This document shows positions 62,324 through 64,000 of a DNA stretch of 64,000 bases, in pieces. The stretch's first letter is position 1; the number at the start of each line of letters is the position of its first letter. A program made the position numbers and the translations under genes. The notes under the pieces are model-generated. The model made no database searches, had not been told where the DNA came from, and saw nothing but the letters and a program-made list of their open reading frames with translations. The stretch is taken from assembly GCF_039555535.1 (NCBI RefSeq), contig NZ_CP154630.1:4105001-4169000 (forward strand). The letters are read 5' to 3'. The DNA is from Stenotrophomonas maltophilia (GTDB lineage Bacteria > Pseudomonadota > Gammaproteobacteria > Xanthomonadales > Xanthomonadaceae).

Positions 62324-63520
62324 TTACTTCGCGCCGCCGGCCGGGGCCGCAGGCTGGGCGGCCGCCGCCGGCTTGGCCGGCGCAGCGCCCTTCTCGGTGG
62401 CTTTGACCGGCATGCCGGGGCCGATCTTCTGCAGGCCTTCGACGATGACCTTGTCGCCGGCCTTCAGACCGTCCTCGACCAGCCACTTGTCACCGACCGT
62501 GCGGCTGACCTTGACCGGGCGCACCTCAACCTTGTTGTCCTTGCCGACCACCATCGCGGTGGTGTCGCCCTTCGGATCGCGGGCGATGCCCTGCATCGGC
62601 ACCAGCACTGCATCGCTGCGCACGCCGCCGCCGATCACTGCGCGCACATAGGTGCCCGGCATCAGCAGGCCGTCCGGGTTGTCCACCTTCACGCGCAGGC
62701 CGAAGCTGCCGGTAGCCGGATCGACGCTGACTTCGGAGAACTCCAGCGTGCCCTTGTGCTCGAAGGTGCTGCCGTCTTCCATCAGGATGCTGACCGGCAG
62801 CGACTGATTGTCCTGCAGGCGGCCGGCGGCCAGTTCGCGGCGCAGCTGCAGCAGCTCGGCCGAGGACTGGGTCAGGTCGACGTAGATCGGGTCCAGCTGC
62901 TGCACGGTGGCCAGTGCATTGGCCTGGCCGGCGCTGACCAGCGCACCCTGGGTGACGCTGGACTTGCCGATGCGACCGCTGATCGGCGCGACGATGCGGG
63001 CATAGCCCAGGGTGACGTTGGCCGCATCCAGCGACGCCTTGGCGGCACCGACATCAGCCTCGGCCTGCTTCTGCGCAGCCACGGCGTTTTCCAGATCCTG
63101 CTGGCTGACCGCGTCGACCTTGGCCAGCTCGGTGATGCGCTTGGCGCTGAGGCGGGCAGCGTTGGCGGTGGCTTCGGCACGGGCCAGCTGGGCGCGGGCG
63201 CTGTTGGCCTGGGCGCGGTAGCTGGCGTCCTCGATCTGGTACAGCGGCTCGCCGGCCTTGACCATGCCGCCCTCGGTGAACAGGCGCTTGGCGACGATGC
63301 CGTTCACCTGCGGGCGCACTTCGGCGACCAGGAAGGCATTGGTACGGCCCGGCAGTTCGCGGGTCAGGCCCACGGTCTCGGGCTTCAGCGTGACCATCTG
63401 CACTGCCATCGGTCCGGGATCGTGGCCCATCGCGGAAGGCTGGCAGGCAACCAGCAGGATGCTGCTGACGAAAATCAGCCAGCGGCGGGAACTGCACAAC
63501 AGGGAATGGGACAAGCACAT
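62324..63520 (-). CDS. RND efflux adaptor (membrane fusion lipoprotein)
   Basis: 398 aa from the ATG at 63520; lipobox ILLVACQP sets the lipidated Cys near residue 25. Biotinyl-lipoyl halves (VRPQVNGIVAKRLFTEGGMVKAG... and LGYARIVAPISGRIGKSSVTQG) flank a long alpha hairpin (about 95-165). Beta-barrel and membrane-proximal domains follow, ending in an Ala/Pro tail. AcrA/MexA family. First gene of the two-gene operon with the pump; its upstream 270 bp should hold the promoter. Confidence 0.95.
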   Translation of the reverse strand: MCLSHSLLCSSRRWLIFVSSILLVACQPSAMGHDPGPMAVQMVTLKPETVGLTRELPGRTNAFLVAEVRPQVNGIVAKRLFTEGGMVKAGEPLYQIEDASYRAQANSARAQLARAEATANAARLSAKRITELAKVDAVSQQDLENAVAAQKQAEADVGAAKASLDAANVTLGYARIVAPISGRIGKSSVTQGALVSAGQANALATVQQLDPIYVDLTQSSAELLQLRRELAAGRLQDNQSLPVSILMEDGSTFEHKGTLEFSEVSVDPATGSFGLRVKVDNPDGLLMPGTYVRAVIGGGVRSDAVLVPMQGIARDPKGDTTAMVVGKDNKVEVRPVKVSRTVGDKWLVEDGLKAGDKVIVEGLQKIGPGMPVKATEKGAAPAKPAAAAQPAAPAGGAK

Positions 63521-63790
63521 CGCTCCACGCGTCAGGTGCGGAGCCCCCGTCGCCTCCCGTGGCGATCGATGCAGCGTTCCGCCACGCGATGAGACGGCGA
63601 GACAGCTGCAATAGGTATGAGGAAAGTTGTATCTAGCCCTGAAAGCAAGCCAGGCCTTCAGCCGCAGGAAAGCTTTCCTGCTGGAACGTGATCGACAGGG
63701 GATGAGATCCCCTCGAAACGGACAATGCCGGCCAGTGGCCGGCATTGCCGTCGATCACCCAGGTAGAGCCGGCCGTTGGCCGGCTCTACC
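63521..63790. promoter_or_regulatory. Upstream region of the efflux operon, with repeats
   Basis: 270 bp between the outer-membrane factor gene end and the adaptor start. AT-rich part at 63600-63660 probably has the promoter. 63724-63746 (AATGCCGGCC-agt-GGCCGGCATT) and 63763-63789 (GTAGAGCCGGCC-gtt-GGCCGGCTCTAC) are two perfect GTAG-family palindromes. They could also terminate the upstream gene. Confidence 0.7.
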
Positions 63791-64000
63791 TCAGCTGCGC
63801 TCGTGCCAGCCGCCGCCCAGTACCTTGTACAGGGTGATGCGGTTGGACTGCTGGGCCAGTTCGGCCTGCAGGCGGGTCTGCTGCGCGGTATAGGCGGTGC
63901 GCCGTGCATCGAGCAGGGTGACGAAGCTGTCCAGGCCGGCGTCGTAGCGTGCCTGCGACAGGCGATTGGCCTGTTCGGCGGCTTCCACCAGGCGCTGCTG
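63791..64000 (-). CDS. C-terminal end of an outer-membrane efflux factor (TolC/OprM family)
   Basis: Partial: 69 residues up to the stop, continuing beyond the window. QARYDAGLDSFVTLLDARRT and the RLQAELAQQSNRITLYKVLGGG segment are the last helix-strand repeat and C-terminus of OprM-type channels. It lies on the same strand before the adaptor, so the local order is channel, adaptor, pump. The two palindromes between suggest separate transcripts. Confidence 0.9.
   Translation of the reverse strand, partial: QQRLVEAAEQANRLSQARYDAGLDSFVTLLDARRTAYTAQQTRLQAELAQQSNRITLYKVLGGGWHERS

Overview
The window is chromosomal DNA from a GC-rich gammaproteobacterium of the Xanthomonadaceae, most probably Stenotrophomonas (S. 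maltophilia complex). Three things support this. Intergenic spaces are full of GTAG-headed palindromes (the S. maltophilia REP or SMAG type). The N-acetylglucosamine gene order is xanthomonad-like (nagP-nagR-nagB-II-nagA-nagX facing a glucokinase and a TonB receptor). An Sme-type RND efflux operon sits at the right end. Almost every gene has a recognisable chromosomal family. I see no prophage, IS element, integron, tRNA, rRNA or CRISPR array.

Layout. 1-3.5 kb: a small membrane protein, cca, an SseB-like protein, a zinc-ribbon membrane protein and a secreted S41 peptidase. 3.7-6.7 kb: a large autotransporter. 6.9-19.3 kb: a GlcNAc/chitin-oligomer uptake and catabolism locus. Five genes run left (nagP, nagR, nagB-II, nagA, nagX) and three run right (glucokinase, TonB receptor, GH20 hexosaminidase), around a 377-bp control region with three palindromic operator candidates. 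19.4-23.2 kb: VanZ-like protein, MidA-like methyltransferase, pteridine reductase, folK and a solitary Anbu proteasome-like peptidase. 23.3-27 kb: a three-gene sensory operon (CHASE3-PAS kinase, single receiver, hybrid kinase). 27.3-34.3 kb: BON protein, Gfo/Idh/MocA oxidoreductase, short 6-phosphogluconate dehydrogenase, an unknown secreted protein coupled to a DUF2242 lipoprotein, and the Prc protease.

34.6-51.4 kb: a cell-envelope region on the minus strand, read from high to low coordinates as mreB-mreC-mreD-mrdA-rodA-rodA2-mltB-rlpA-dacC, then ybeD-lipB-lipA. This resembles the E. coli mre and mrdA-mrdB-rlpA-dacA-ybeD-lipB-lipA blocks joined together. Two plus-strand genes (LpxR-like lipid A deacylase and a trypsin-like protease) interrupt it. 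rodA is present twice in tandem. 51.7-59.2 kb: PfkB kinase, HAD phosphatase, lipoprotein, M1 aminopeptidase, ubiE, a cytosine-deaminase-like enzyme and three small genes. 59.2-64 kb: RND pump, its adaptor, and the end of an outer-membrane factor gene.

The least explained signals are in the DNA between genes. Several palindrome families keep perfect pairing while their sequence changes from copy to copy. Three long hairpins have unrelated 16-26 bp arms around a shared core. Two genes have their stop codon inside a perfect hairpin. A run of repeat elements has become part of the 3' coding end of mreC.
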